64,000 nucleotides of DNA from Candidatus Obscuribacterales bacterium. Its GTDB lineage: Bacteria; Cyanobacteriota; Vampirovibrionia; Obscuribacterales; Obscuribacteraceae. Shown here one piece after another: positions 9,818-17,624 of the stretch. The DNA is taken from the NCBI GenBank assembly GCA_020050835.1, contig JAGVKB010000129.1:1-64000 (forward strand), in the 5' to 3' direction. The position numbers and the translations under genes were made by a program. The notes beneath the pieces were generated by a model. The model was not told where the DNA came from and did no database searches. It saw only the letters and a program-made list of their open reading frames with translations. The stretch's first letter is position 1, and each line of letters starts with the position of its first letter.

Positions 9818-10136
9818 ATCGGTCTCCGCCTGTTCTAGAGAAACTGGTAAGTTCGTCCCTGGAAATAATTTACAACGCCAAGGTAAACTCAATGTTAACT
9901 TGGAAAACTATTCTACCCAAGGTTCTCATTAGCTGCCCGATTCAGGTTTTTATCGTTAACTTTTCAGTGCGCTGCATTTTGCCAAAGCCGGTCGTGTAAT
10001 AGAAAGCAATCAATTCGAGCAATCAGGCAGCATGACCGGCTTGTAGCTTTTAGGCTCGGCAAGCGGCCGTTGACAACCGAGCTAAAGATGAGCGGAAAGT
10101 GATGTTAAACTGGGGTAAGAACCGGCTGTCAAGCAG

Positions 10137-10161
10137 TATTTTGAAGGTGCTGTTCAAAATA
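10137..10161 (+). promoter_or_regulatory. Perfect 9-bp inverted repeat upstream of the cytochrome c gene
   Basis: TATTTTGAA and TTCAAAATA flank a 7-base spacer. The repeat ends 54 bases before the start codon at 10216. Its AT-rich arms and dyad symmetry suit an operator for a dimeric regulator, or an RNA hairpin in the leader. No named regulator is implied. Confidence 0.45.
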
Positions 10162-10164
10162 TGA

Positions 10165-10186
10165 ACGGGCCTACCGCTGGCCCCGT
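10165..10186 (+). promoter_or_regulatory. GC-rich hairpin in the cytochrome c leader
   Basis: ACGGGCC pairs with GGCCCCGT, with one bulged C and a 7-base loop. It starts three bases after the AT-rich inverted repeat. No T-run follows, so it is not a standard terminator. Together the two dyads form a compact structured segment about 30-80 bases before the start codon. Confidence 0.35.
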
Positions 10187-10215
10187 AAACAGAGTTTCAA
10201 ATCTCAAGTTTTCAG

Positions 10216-10599
10216 ATGATCGCAAAAGCTACCATTAAGATCGTACTTAAGCGGTTGACCGCTTTGTCTGCAATAGGCTTAAGCGCCGGCTGTTCTATGT
10301 CGGAGGAAGTAAAGCGGATTGAGCAGGTGAATCAGCTGGAGCAACGCCGGAAGGACGCCAGCTCGACCGACCTCACCGGCCAGCAGATCTTCATGCGCAG
10401 CTGCAACACCTGCCATCCCGGTGGACGGCCGGGGATGGGACCGGCGCTCGACAAGATTGGAGAGCACTTTCCAAACGATCAGCAGTTGAAGTCGTTCATT
10501 CGCAAGGGTAAGGGCTCGATGCCAGCTCAGCCCCCGGAGATATTAAATGACAAAGAGCTGGATAATCTGATCGATTATCTGAGAGCGCTTAAGCACTAG
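10216..10599 (+). CDS. Small c-type cytochrome, predicted lipoprotein
   Basis: 127 residues. The N terminus has a positively charged start, a short hydrophobic segment and a lipobox-like LSAGC at residues ~22-26, so the mature protein is probably lipid-anchored and exported. CNTCH is the covalent haem c site. MP in the later GSMPAQPPEI segment supplies the likely axial Met, and the C terminus has the usual last helix (LDNLIDYLRAL). It is a class I single-haem cytochrome of ~100 mature residues, related to cytochrome c6/cbb3-type carriers, and should carry electrons on the periplasmic face. No oxidase or cytochrome maturation genes are in this window, so its partners are unknown. It is preceded by two inverted repeats. 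Confidence 0.88.
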   Translation: MIAKATIKIVLKRLTALSAIGLSAGCSMSEEVKRIEQVNQLEQRRKDASSTDLTGQQIFMRSCNTCHPGGRPGMGPALDKIGEHFPNDQQLKSFIRKGKGSMPAQPPEILNDKELDNLIDYLRALKH

Positions 10600-10624
10600 G
10601 CACTATATGCGGTGGCAAGCAGCG

Positions 10625-11206
10625 CTAGTGCCCGATGCCGCCGAGCAGCATCTCCAGAATCCAGATAACGACGAGCACAAACAAGATGATCAGGATCAGC
10701 CGAGTTTTCCAGTTTGGCCCGGCAATCCTAATAGACGGCAGCGGGCTGTGTCGGATCACGGCATCGGCGACCTTATCCTTGTCCGACAGATAAACTGATT
10801 GAATGAACATCGGCCAAACTATCTTGCTTGCCGGTTTGGGATGATGGAGAACTATGATCAATTCGGGGCTCACGTAGATGCGGAGCACCAGGTCCCAGTT
10901 AATTGTCTTGCGTTGGGGCCAATATGGTCCGCGATACTTTATTCCTCGACCGCTGATCTGCAAACTGCATGGGCTTAGGTACGGTCGGAGACCGACAAGA
11001 AGGGCCAGCAGAGAGGTGGTGATGAAGAAGCCCTCGATGTTAAACAGCAATCCGTAATTGCCGGATGCTCTAAGCGGTTCCCAGCAATACTTCGCCAGCC
11101 CGGCGTAAGCAGCTGCCAGAATGGTGCACATCACCAGCTCGGAAGGATCACGCGCTTCGACGAAATTGTCTTGAGGGTCGCCTTCTTGATCTTGGGCGCG
11201 AAACAT
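10625..11206 (-). CDS. Small membrane protein of unknown function
   Basis: 193 residues from ATG 11206. A longer frame up to 11443 runs antiparallel-free but overlaps the ATPase gene on the same strand in a different frame and has no membrane or domain features, so the shorter form is preferred. Two hydrophobic helices lie at about residues 25-80 (LVMCTILAAAYAGL; GFFITTSLLALLVGL) and one at the C terminus (LILIILFVLVVIWIL). Between them is a ~90-residue soluble part rich in beta-type sequence with basic and Trp residues, reminiscent of PH-like membrane modules, though I cannot assign it. It starts about 120 bases after the HerA-like gene and may be cotranscribed with it. Confidence 0.65.
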   Translation of the reverse strand: MFRAQDQEGDPQDNFVEARDPSELVMCTILAAAYAGLAKYCWEPLRASGNYGLLFNIEGFFITTSLLALLVGLRPYLSPCSLQISGRGIKYRGPYWPQRKTINWDLVLRIYVSPELIIVLHHPKPASKIVWPMFIQSVYLSDKDKVADAVIRHSPLPSIRIAGPNWKTRLILIILFVLVVIWILEMLLGGIGH

Positions 11207-11324
11207 TTGAGCAGCTCTACAGAGGCGAGTATTTAGAAAGTGCACGTAGCTTAAACAATAGCTTACTGAGATCTTCGCTGGCAAGCCCTGCCGCTCGGAT
11301 GGCATGCGGATATGCAATCTGAAG

Positions 11325-12998
11325 CTAAGGTCCCCGCCCAAATACTTCTTCGGCTGCTTTGCGAGCGCGTGCTCGTCGTTGCTCGGAGCTCTCAGCGCTG
11401 CCTTGACTGGCCTGATCTCCCATGCTGCGGTAGAAATCCGCATCGAAGGCTCGTGTGCGAACTACTACCGGCATCGGCACTGCATAGCCTAGGATGAGCG
11501 CTTGTTGCTTGGGATCGAGCTGAGCCAAAACCGTTCGCAAGGTTTGACTGCCTGCTACTCCGGTAAAGACCGCTTCGATATCCTTTTCGTCATTAAGCAA
11601 GGCGGTTACGCGTGTGCCAATCTGGCTGAGGATCTCGGGGTCGATGCCGCTCGGGCGCTGATCCACAATTAAGAGAGTGACGAAGTATTTGCGCATTTCG
11701 CGCGCGATGATACCGAAAATTGTCTGCCTGGCTACCTGGGGAGCCAGGAACTTATGCGCTTCTTCGATCACGATCATAAGCTTGCGCGGCGGCGCAGCAT
11801 GCTCAGGATCGGCGGTGTATATCTCTGAACGTTTGACGTATTCGGTGTGTATCCGTCTGGTTATGACGTTGGTGGCTAGCATGTATGAAAGCAGATTGTT
11901 CTGTCTGCCGAATTCGAGAACGATGTGTTTGCCGGCTGAGATGTACTTGATTATCTCGTCGATGTAGTTATGCGAAACACGCGGCCTGAGGTAGGAGGTC
12001 TTGGTTACAACGGTGTTCAACCGCCGCTGCAATGTTTTGATTGCAGTCGCATGTCCTTTGTGGGTCAAGACAAATTCGTCTATCTCTTCGCTTGACATGT
12101 CGAGCAAGGTGGAGATCCAGTCAGCTTTGAACTTCTCTTTGACTATGTAAGCATTCTCGAGGGTGGCTTCAGACAATGCCAGCTCTGACTTCAATAGTTC
12201 CAGGTCCTCTATTTCGAGCTGGTCATAACCGATGTAGAGCTCGTGCGCATCCGGCAGCCCGCGAGCGCGCGAGGATTCGGCATCGAGGCTGAAGACGACG
12301 ACGTCGCTGCCGAACAGCTGCTTCAGACCTTTGACGCGCGGAGCGGCTTTGCTTTCGGACATGGCTTGCCAGCCGTATTCGTTGTGCATGTCGAACACCA
12401 AAACTGAAGCAAGATCTTTCTTGATCACTCCGCACAAAAATATGCGAGTGAGGAAAGACTTTCCGGTGCCTGATTTGCCGAAGATACCGTTGGAGCGTTC
12501 GATGAAGGAATTGAGGTCGACGCAGACAGGAGTCTCCATATTCAGTGGGCGGCCGACATTGAAGTGCGTATTTTGCGGAGAGCTTTCGTCCTCCCGTCCG
12601 AATACCAGCGCGAAGTCCTCTTTCGTCGCTTCATAAACCGCTGAAAAGTGACTGGGAATCGTCTTAACCGGCCGCAACTCAGGGTCCCCTGATTCGGAGC
12701 TGCTTTCCAGCATCAACATCGGTTGAACGTTGACCAGCCCGAAAGTCGACACACCCGACAACACCGACAGGAGAAACTCGTCACCGTGTGGCGGATGCTG
12801 CAAAATCCTTGGGTTGGCGGTCGACAGACTGACATCGGTCAGCATGCTGAAAAAGCGATTGTTGCGACCTTCGATCACGACAAAACGGCCGACTCGCAAA
12901 TCTTCGACTGACGTGTTGGGATCAAGACGCATTTCAAGACCCGTCGACAGGGAGCCTTGCGTGATAATGCCCAGATAATCCTCGGGTTTCTTGCTCAT
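11325..12998 (-). CDS. HerA/DUF87-family hexameric ATPase
   Basis: 557 residues. The N-terminal ~130 residues are beta-rich like the HAS-barrel of HerA-type translocases (YLGIITQGSLSTGLEMRL). Then come Walker A GIFGKSGTGKS (~residues 171-181), FDMHNEYG, Walker B IVIEEAHKFL (~residues 408-417), and VDQRPSGIDPEILSQIGTRV, the sensor segment typical of FtsK/HerA ATPases. HerA ATPases pump or unwind DNA and usually work with a NurA nuclease in archaea, or with other nucleases or effectors in bacterial defence islands. No NurA is visible nearby. Neighbours are a small membrane protein downstream and an 85-residue protein upstream, both of unknown role. ATG 12998 has only a weak GGGG-type binding site. 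Confidence 0.85.
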   Translation of the reverse strand: MSKKPEDYLGIITQGSLSTGLEMRLDPNTSVEDLRVGRFVVIEGRNNRFFSMLTDVSLSTANPRILQHPPHGDEFLLSVLSGVSTFGLVNVQPMLMLESSSESGDPELRPVKTIPSHFSAVYEATKEDFALVFGREDESSPQNTHFNVGRPLNMETPVCVDLNSFIERSNGIFGKSGTGKSFLTRIFLCGVIKKDLASVLVFDMHNEYGWQAMSESKAAPRVKGLKQLFGSDVVVFSLDAESSRARGLPDAHELYIGYDQLEIEDLELLKSELALSEATLENAYIVKEKFKADWISTLLDMSSEEIDEFVLTHKGHATAIKTLQRRLNTVVTKTSYLRPRVSHNYIDEIIKYISAGKHIVLEFGRQNNLLSYMLATNVITRRIHTEYVKRSEIYTADPEHAAPPRKLMIVIEEAHKFLAPQVARQTIFGIIAREMRKYFVTLLIVDQRPSGIDPEILSQIGTRVTALLNDEKDIEAVFTGVAGSQTLRTVLAQLDPKQQALILGYAVPMPVVVRTRAFDADFYRSMGDQASQGSAESSEQRRARARKAAEEVFGRGP

Positions 12999-13070
12999 TG
13001 ATGCGCCCCGAAAAGGTAGAAATTGCCGGCTGTTCCCGGGGAACTCGGAGTGGTGGCTCGAGTTATGTCT

Positions 13071-13328
13071 CTAAAATCCGATTGCCGAAGCAAAATCGTT
13101 GACGGCGTCTTCCTTCTTTTCGGCAGGATATGATTTCTTGTTGACGATTTTGCTTTCGTCGTCGCCTTGGTACTCGGTAACCGTGTAGATCAGTGGCTGA
13201 TGAAGGCTGCGCTCGAGGCGCAGCAGATTGCCGTTTGCACCGGTAGCTCCGACTAATCCCCAAATTCCGTCCAGTGACTTCCTGATGTCATCAATCGTGT
13301 GAGGCCACTGAGGTCTGGTCGTTAACAT
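13071..13328 (-). CDS. Small conserved-looking hypothetical protein, 85 aa
   Basis: The start ATG 13328 has AAGGAG seven bases upstream, a strong site that rules out the longer 116-residue reading. The protein is soluble, slightly acidic, has no signal peptide, and contains WPHTIDDIRKSLDGIWGLVG near the start and a mixed alpha/beta pattern after it. I do not recognise a family. It is transcribed in the same direction as the HerA-like ATPase, 72 bases upstream of it, and downstream of tRNA-Leu. It could be expressed with either. Confidence 0.6.
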   Translation of the reverse strand: MLTTRPQWPHTIDDIRKSLDGIWGLVGATGANGNLLRLERSLHQPLIYTVTEYQGDDESKIVNKKSYPAEKKEDAVNDFASAIGF

Positions 13329-13457
13329 TTTCAAGCTCCTTGCAAAGCCGCTTTCGTCACTTATTTTAAACGACTGACATCGCTTGCAGTGCCAAAGCCG
13401 ATTAGTACTAGCCGTGAGCAAAGGCTAATACTAACTGTTACACGATTTCTGAAAATT

Positions 13458-13537
13458 TGTCCGGAGAGGGACTTGAACCCTCATGGTTGCCCACACGCCC
13501 CTCAAACGTGCGCGTCTACCAGTTCCGCCATCCGGAC
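13458..13537 (-). tRNA. tRNA-Leu(GAG)
   Basis: Reading the minus strand, GTCCGGA pairs with TCCGGAC to form the acceptor stem. The D arm has GGCGGAACTGGTAGACGC, typical of tRNA-Leu. The anticodon stem CACGT/GCGTG encloses TTGAGGG, giving anticodon GAG (reads CUC/CUU). A class II variable arm follows, then the T arm GAGGG-TTCAAGT-CCCTC. The discriminator is A, as required for leucine. CCA is not encoded. The length is 80 bases. Confidence 0.95.
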
Positions 13538-13941
13538 GCGAACTTTCCACACTGGCCCTCTCGTTGATCATTCTACCGAATCGAAGCAGGGCCAATTTGG
13601 AGATGGGAATAGTTTATGCATGCCGCCGGCTTGACTGTCAATACTTTCTTTAAGTGTTGAAATGAGCTCAATCATCAGTATCTAGCCAGTTGGAAACCCT
13701 GGCGCTGGGGCCAGTGCCGATCTTGTCCGTTGGGGATGAGGAGCGGTCTTTTTGTCCTCTGTCTCTTCCGTCCGGTTTGCAGAAAAGGAAACATATCGCT
13801 TTATCCTGCGTCGTTTAGAGCTAGTCAGCCTAGCTGTTATGCAAGGAAAAATTTATCTTTAGGGCAGTTAAAGCCGCACAATCTGGGCATATCTAGCATG
13901 GGCTGCGTTTATCCGATTCTCCATCTACGGCTCCAAATCTC
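13538..13941. other. Intergenic region between tRNA-Leu and the DUF151 gene
   Basis: About 400 bases. It holds the weak tRNA promoter noted at 13611-13641. The only frames are a 75-residue one at 13730-13957 and shorter ones; these lack a ribosome binding site and credible composition. The promoter of the DUF151 gene should be here, but I see no good consensus match. Confidence 0.4.
13611..13641 (-). promoter_or_regulatory. Possible promoter for tRNA-Leu
   Basis: On the minus strand there is TTGACA (13641-13636) and TAAACT (13616-13611) with a 19-base spacer. Transcription would begin about 65 bases before the tRNA. The spacer is longer than ideal, so this is weak. Confidence 0.3.
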
Positions 13942-14556
13942 ATGGACGCACAATTAATGATAGAGATGTTTGTGGCAGGAATCGCGCTGGATGCTCGAAA
14001 TGGGCACCCAATCGTAGTCTTGAATGACTCTACGAAGCGGAGGGCCCTGCCGATCTGGATCGGCATGGCTGAAGCCAACGCTATTACAAGAGCTCTGGAA
14101 AATGTGAAACCGGAGCGTCCGATGACTCATGATTTGTTGTTAAATCTGATCACACAAATGGGGTACAAAGTAGAAAAGGTAGAAATCAACGAGTTAGCCT
14201 CCAACACATATTTCGCGACGATTGTTTTGCGAATCAACGACCCGACACACACAGTCGATACTGTAAAGCCGATTGACTCTCGTCCTTCAGATGCAATAGC
14301 GCTGGCGCTTAGAGCGAAAGCGCCGATTTTTGTCTCGGCTCAGGTGATCGCCGATGGCACGATTCCTGCAGACATGGAGAAGGACGAGCAGGAAGCCGAA
14401 GAATTCAAAAAGTTTATCGACGGGCTGAAAGCATCTGACTTCAAAGTGAAAGGTGAAGGGCGGAGCAAGCCCGGCCCGGAGCCAAAAAGAACGGTCGATC
14501 AAGAGACGCTCGGTGAAGGGCGTTCAGCCAAAGATCCCGGAGATAAAGACCTCTAG
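13942..14556 (+). CDS. Bifunctional nuclease family protein (DUF151/BFN)
   Basis: 204 residues. The first ~140 match the BFN domain: an N-terminal segment like MDAQLMIEMFVAGIALDA, GHPIVVLNDSTKRRALPIWIGMAEA, a central THDLLLNLITQMGYKVEKVEI, and the C-terminal DSRPSDAIALALRAKAPIFV. The family is common in cyanobacteria, actinobacteria and plants; the plant member was reported to have RNase and DNase activity. Its bacterial role is unsettled. The last ~60 residues are charged and low-complexity (K, E, G, P) and look disordered. It converges tail to tail on the LapA-like gene with an 11-base gap. The start ATG fits the family N terminus. Confidence 0.9.
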   Translation: MDAQLMIEMFVAGIALDARNGHPIVVLNDSTKRRALPIWIGMAEANAITRALENVKPERPMTHDLLLNLITQMGYKVEKVEINELASNTYFATIVLRINDPTHTVDTVKPIDSRPSDAIALALRAKAPIFVSAQVIADGTIPADMEKDEQEAEEFKKFIDGLKASDFKVKGEGRSKPGPEPKRTVDQETLGEGRSAKDPGDKDL

Positions 14557-14567
14557 CCGGATTGCAC

Positions 14568-14912
14568 TCAAGCTTTCTTGAGAGCTTGTTTTAATGCTGT
14601 TTCGAGCGTGGCAATCTTTGCTTCCAGCTGTTTCTCGCGGTCTGATTTTACTTCCGCAATGAGCTTGGCGTCCTGAATCTGCCAGTCTAGCTTTCTCTGT
14701 TCGTTAGCCGCTGGCGACCGACCTAATTGAGCGATCGACAGTCCGGTCAGCGCGCCTGCCGAGAGCGCCCCAAACAGCAGGAATCCCAGTGGGATTGGCC
14801 GAGCGCTGCCGAAACAGGTGAGGTCGACCGCCTGAAAGTTTGCCATGCAGACGAAAAGGATAAACAGCGTTAGCAGCGACGAAACTGCAAGCAGCATTTT
14901 ACGAGCGAGCAT
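14568..14912 (-). CDS. LapA-like (DUF1049) small inner-membrane protein
   Basis: 114 residues with two hydrophobic helices (about 4-26 and 40-62) separated by a short loop, then a charged coiled-coil tail rich in K, E and A (LEAKIATLETALKQAL). This two-helix-plus-coil layout is that of LapA-domain proteins, which in E. coli help regulate lipopolysaccharide assembly with LapB/YciM. The second helix has the PLGFLLFGALSAGALTG pattern usual in the family. GAGGT precedes ATG 14912. It follows rluD by 24 bases and probably ends the lspA-rluD transcript. No LapB-type partner adjoins it, although TPR proteins are common in this genome. Confidence 0.75.
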   Translation of the reverse strand: MLARKMLLAVSSLLTLFILFVCMANFQAVDLTCFGSARPIPLGFLLFGALSAGALTGLSIAQLGRSPAANEQRKLDWQIQDAKLIAEVKSDREKQLEAKIATLETALKQALKKA

Positions 14913-14936
14913 AAAAACCTCGAAGGGGCGGACTTA

Positions 14937-15875
14937 CTACAGAGTATCAAGCAGGCTCTGGAAGTCTTTAGGGAGCGGAGCTTCAAATTCTAACAAAGCA
15001 CCGGTTGCCGGATGGGTGAAGGAAAGATAAGCGGCATGAAGGGCATGGCCGAGGAGCCCTAACTTCCGGCGGCTTTCCAGGCTTCCGGTTCGTTTGCGGT
15101 TGTAAACGATGTCTCCAACTACAGGAAAGCCCAGGCTAGCCATATGAACTCGAATCTGGTGGGTGCGTCCTGTCTCCAGCGATACCCGCAGCAGCGTGTA
15201 AGACTGCCAGCGGCGCAGCACCCGGTAGTGCGAAACCGCCCGTCTTCCTCTGTCCGAGACAGCCATCTGCTTGCGCTGTGTTGGATGCCTGCCCACCGGT
15301 TTGTCGACCATACCAGAGTCATGCGGGACTTGCCCCTCTACTAGGGCGAGGTAAACGCGCTGGGCTGTCTTGTCCCGAATTTGCTCGGCCAACGCGCGAT
15401 GGGCTTGATCTTCTTTCGCAACGACCAGCAGCCCGGAAGTGTCTTTGTCCAGTCTATGCACAATGCCTGGTCTGAGCACGCCCGAGATGCCGGAGAGCCG
15501 GCCGGCCAAATGATGAAGCAAAGCGTTGACGAGTGTTCCTTCTGCAACTCCTGCACCAGGATGTGTAACCAGACCCGCCGGCTTATTGATGACGGCGAGA
15601 TAGTTGTCTTCGAAGAGCAGTGTAAGCGGGATGTCTTGTGGCTTGAGCGAGGTCGGCTCGGCTTCGGGAATGCAAATTTGCAATTGCTCGCCGCCGCAAA
15701 GGGTGAAGCTCGCTTTGGCCGGCTTGCCGTCTACGCTTACTTTCTGCTGCTCGATTAGCTTCTGGATGCGAGAGCGGCTGAGGTCAGTGAGATTTTTCGC
15801 TAGATACAGATCCAGTCGGATCGGAGCCGGCAGGGGAGTGGCGACTGTGAGTTCGAGCTGGCGTTCTTCAGTCAT
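14937..15875 (-). CDS. rluD: RluA/RluD-family 23S rRNA pseudouridine synthase
   Basis: 312 residues. The N-terminal ~80 residues form an S4 RNA-binding domain (RLDLYLAKNLTDLSRSRIQKLI). The catalytic motif HRLDKDTSGLLVV contains the essential Asp, and a later block has RTHQIRVHMASLG and HPVVGD-like VVGDIVYN, as in RluD. The enzyme isomerises uridine in 23S rRNA after transcription. Its start overlaps the end of lspA by 8 bases, a common bacterial pairing. The family members RluA, RluC and RluD are hard to separate by eye; RluD is favoured by length and by the lspA context. Confidence 0.9.
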   Translation of the reverse strand: MTEERQLELTVATPLPAPIRLDLYLAKNLTDLSRSRIQKLIEQQKVSVDGKPAKASFTLCGGEQLQICIPEAEPTSLKPQDIPLTLLFEDNYLAVINKPAGLVTHPGAGVAEGTLVNALLHHLAGRLSGISGVLRPGIVHRLDKDTSGLLVVAKEDQAHRALAEQIRDKTAQRVYLALVEGQVPHDSGMVDKPVGRHPTQRKQMAVSDRGRRAVSHYRVLRRWQSYTLLRVSLETGRTHQIRVHMASLGFPVVGDIVYNRKRTGSLESRRKLGLLGHALHAAYLSFTHPATGALLEFEAPLPKDFQSLLDTL

Positions 15876-16422
15876 TGCCTGGCGATTCTGAATCTTGAGT
15901 GGACGCAGCGGTGGTGGCGTCTGGTAATGGTGCCGAAGGCTGGACGGATTGCGAAAATGCGCAGCGTTGATGGCTGTCTACCAGCTTGAGCAAGATCAGC
16001 ACGGCGCCCGCGTCTATGCAAGCATCCGCTAAATTGAATACTGGAAAGTCGATAAAAGCGAACTCGATGAAGTCGGTGACTCGACCGGCCACAAGTCTGT
16101 CCAGAATGTTGCCAGCCGCTCCGCCAATCAATAGTCCCATTCCTACTCTCTCGCAAAGCAAAGGCGGCTCGCTGGAAGATTCTCGTTTAATCACCCAAAT
16201 CAGCACGGCGGACAAGATAGTCAAGGCAAGGGCCGTCATTAACCAAGCCGACTGCCTACCCACTCCGAACGCGGCGCCGGTATTAGTGGTCAAGGTCAGG
16301 CGCAGCAAGCCCGGTATGAACGGCGAAGGGCTGCCCGGTATCAGGGCTGCATTGGCCCAGACCTTGGTGGCATAGTCAGCTGCAAGACAGGTTGCAGCAA
16401 CTATCGGAATCGTCCATTTCAT
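15868..16422 (-). CDS. lspA: Lipoprotein signal peptidase (signal peptidase II)
   Basis: 184 residues with four membrane helices. It is an aspartyl protease that cleaves the signal peptide of diacylglyceryl-modified prolipoproteins at the inner membrane. The family blocks are present: NTGAAFG, GGAAGNILDR with the first catalytic Asp, and FNLADACIDAGA with the second. The C-terminal ~30 residues are a polar Ser/Thr/Ala-rich tail beyond the usual end. It overlaps rluD by 8 bases. Its presence supports the lipobox calls made elsewhere in this window (cytochrome c, TPR lipoprotein). Confidence 0.94.
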   Translation of the reverse strand: MKWTIPIVAATCLAADYATKVWANAALIPGSPSPFIPGLLRLTLTTNTGAAFGVGRQSAWLMTALALTILSAVLIWVIKRESSSEPPLLCERVGMGLLIGGAAGNILDRLVAGRVTDFIEFAFIDFPVFNLADACIDAGAVLILLKLVDSHQRCAFSQSVQPSAPLPDATTAASTQDSESPGND

Positions 16423-16437
16423 CTCTGGCAGCTCGGT

Positions 16438-17454
16438 CTAATGGCTCTTATCCGTTGACTTGTTCTTTTCCTTGTCTTTGTCCTTTGATTCGGACTTTTC
16501 TTTTGACTCCGACTTTTCCTTGGACTCTGCTTTATCTTTAGACTCGGCAGCAGTCACAATTGATGTATCTTGTGTCTCGTCCATCGTCGGCACCACATTC
16601 AGGCGTCTGGTCAAAAAGGCGATACCCATCAGTGAATTCCGCGCCGAGTTGGTCACGCCAATTGTCGCCATCAAGAGTTCGTTGCGATTCTTTGAATTGG
16701 CCATCATCACTCGTTCGAGAGTGGTACCATCCAGTGGACGCCAGGCGTCGGTCGGATTCGGCTGGGGGTACTGCAAGGGCTGGCTGGTGATCGAGCCGAC
16801 AGCCATCAGACCGGCCGGCAGGTTGAGTTCGAGTTTGCCGGAATATTGTTTGCCGGCTTTTACTTGCTCGGGTGCGGAGAAAGAAGCAGCCAGCTGTTTG
16901 GCCAGACCGAATGATACTCGCACTCTTTCGTAATCGATGCGATCGCCGATTATCCTCCAGCTGGGACCGAGCTTTTTCAAATAAAGCTCGCCTTCAGACA
17001 CGGATTGCAATTCACCTTTCGTGCCGATACCGGGCATCTCCTTTGCGGTTGTGCCGACGGCGGTGTCTCTGGACTGTACGGTTACAAATCCGCCTTCGAT
17101 TCGAATCTCTCTAGTCTGGGAGCTGGAGCGGGCGTCCGGATAAGTTTTCCAAAAGTCCTGAGTCAGCGCTGAGACCGACTTTTTGTCCAGCCCATCGTTG
17201 TTCATGTAATCGTCGGCGTAAAATGTCATGACGGCATCGAGATTGTGAGCGTTCCATTGAGTCTCGATTGATTTGAGTAGCTGCTCGATCTCTTTGTTCG
17301 TCTGCTCTTGATCCTTGCTGCCTGGCTCAAGCAAGAGTTCTGTGCTGGCAGTAGTGGGAGTCTCCACTGCTGCTGCTAGCGATGCCACTGACTGTAGTGG
17401 CAGTCCGCAGATAAAGCTGAGTAAAAGGCAGAAGAACCATCGGTTCCAAAGCAT
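16438..17454 (-). CDS. Secreted NTF2/SnoaL-like protein with Lys/Glu/Ser tail
   Basis: 338 residues from ATG 17454, chosen because GGAGGTG stands just upstream; the frame extends farther 5' without support. The start is a signal peptide with basic then hydrophobic residues (RWFFCLLLSFICGLPL). Residues ~60-170 resemble an NTF2-like cone fold of the DUF4440/SnoaL kind: IETQWNAHNLDAVMTFYADDY, then strands ending in WRIIGDRIDYERV. A second ~120-residue beta-rich domain follows. The last ~35 residues are almost only K, E, S and D in a degenerate repeat. NTF2-like modules bind small ligands or support dimers; nothing shows the ligand. It lies between mdh and lspA on the same strand, 15 bases before lspA. 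Confidence 0.75.
   Translation of the reverse strand: MLWNRWFFCLLLSFICGLPLQSVASLAAAVETPTTASTELLLEPGSKDQEQTNKEIEQLLKSIETQWNAHNLDAVMTFYADDYMNNDGLDKKSVSALTQDFWKTYPDARSSSQTREIRIEGGFVTVQSRDTAVGTTAKEMPGIGTKGELQSVSEGELYLKKLGPSWRIIGDRIDYERVRVSFGLAKQLAASFSAPEQVKAGKQYSGKLELNLPAGLMAVGSITSQPLQYPQPNPTDAWRPLDGTTLERVMMANSKNRNELLMATIGVTNSARNSLMGIAFLTRRLNVVPTMDETQDTSIVTAAESKDKAESKEKSESKEKSESKDKDKEKNKSTDKSH
16441..16550 (-). repeat. Degenerate tandem repeat encoding a Lys/Glu/Ser tail
   Basis: On the minus strand, short units encoding ESK(E/D)K follow one another at the 3' end of the secreted protein gene. The units differ by several bases, so this is an old repeat and not a clean slippage tract. Confidence 0.6.
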
Positions 17455-17556
17455 GAGCACCTCCATTGCCAGTGGGCAACTTACATTATATAGCGCCGGC
17501 CGCCTAAAATCCTTGCCTGGGTATCGGAATGCCTGCCGACCGGTCAAATGCACGGA

Positions 17557-17581
17557 AGGCTGCCACAATTTGCGGCAGCCT
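17557..17581 (-). terminator. Hairpin after mdh, possible weak terminator
   Basis: AGGCTGCC and GGCAGCCT form an 8-bp stem with a 9-base loop, 44 bases past the mdh stop. On the minus strand it is followed by a poor T-run, so termination would be partial or Rho-assisted. It could also protect the mdh message. Confidence 0.4.
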
Positions 17582-17624
17582 CCTTAAGCTGGGTTCTTTC
17601 TCCTGCCAGCCGGTCCTTGAGCTG

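Larger units (their letters stand above)
9818..10215. other. Intergenic region between divergent murA and the cytochrome gene
   Basis: About 400 bases with no convincing gene. It is AT-richer than its neighbours on the murA side. A TTGACA occurs at 10070-10075 on the plus strand, but no -10 hexamer lies at the right distance. The only clear structures are the two inverted repeats at 10137-10186, listed separately. It should hold the promoters of both flanking genes. Confidence 0.5.

Noticed and set aside
10070-10075. TTGACA as -35 of the cytochrome promoter
   Set aside because: No -10 hexamer stands 15-19 bases downstream; the nearest candidate is ~30 bases away.
13730-13957. 75-aa frame before the DUF151 gene
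   Set aside because: No binding site, overlaps the true start of the DUF151 gene, and the translation has no domain-like pattern.
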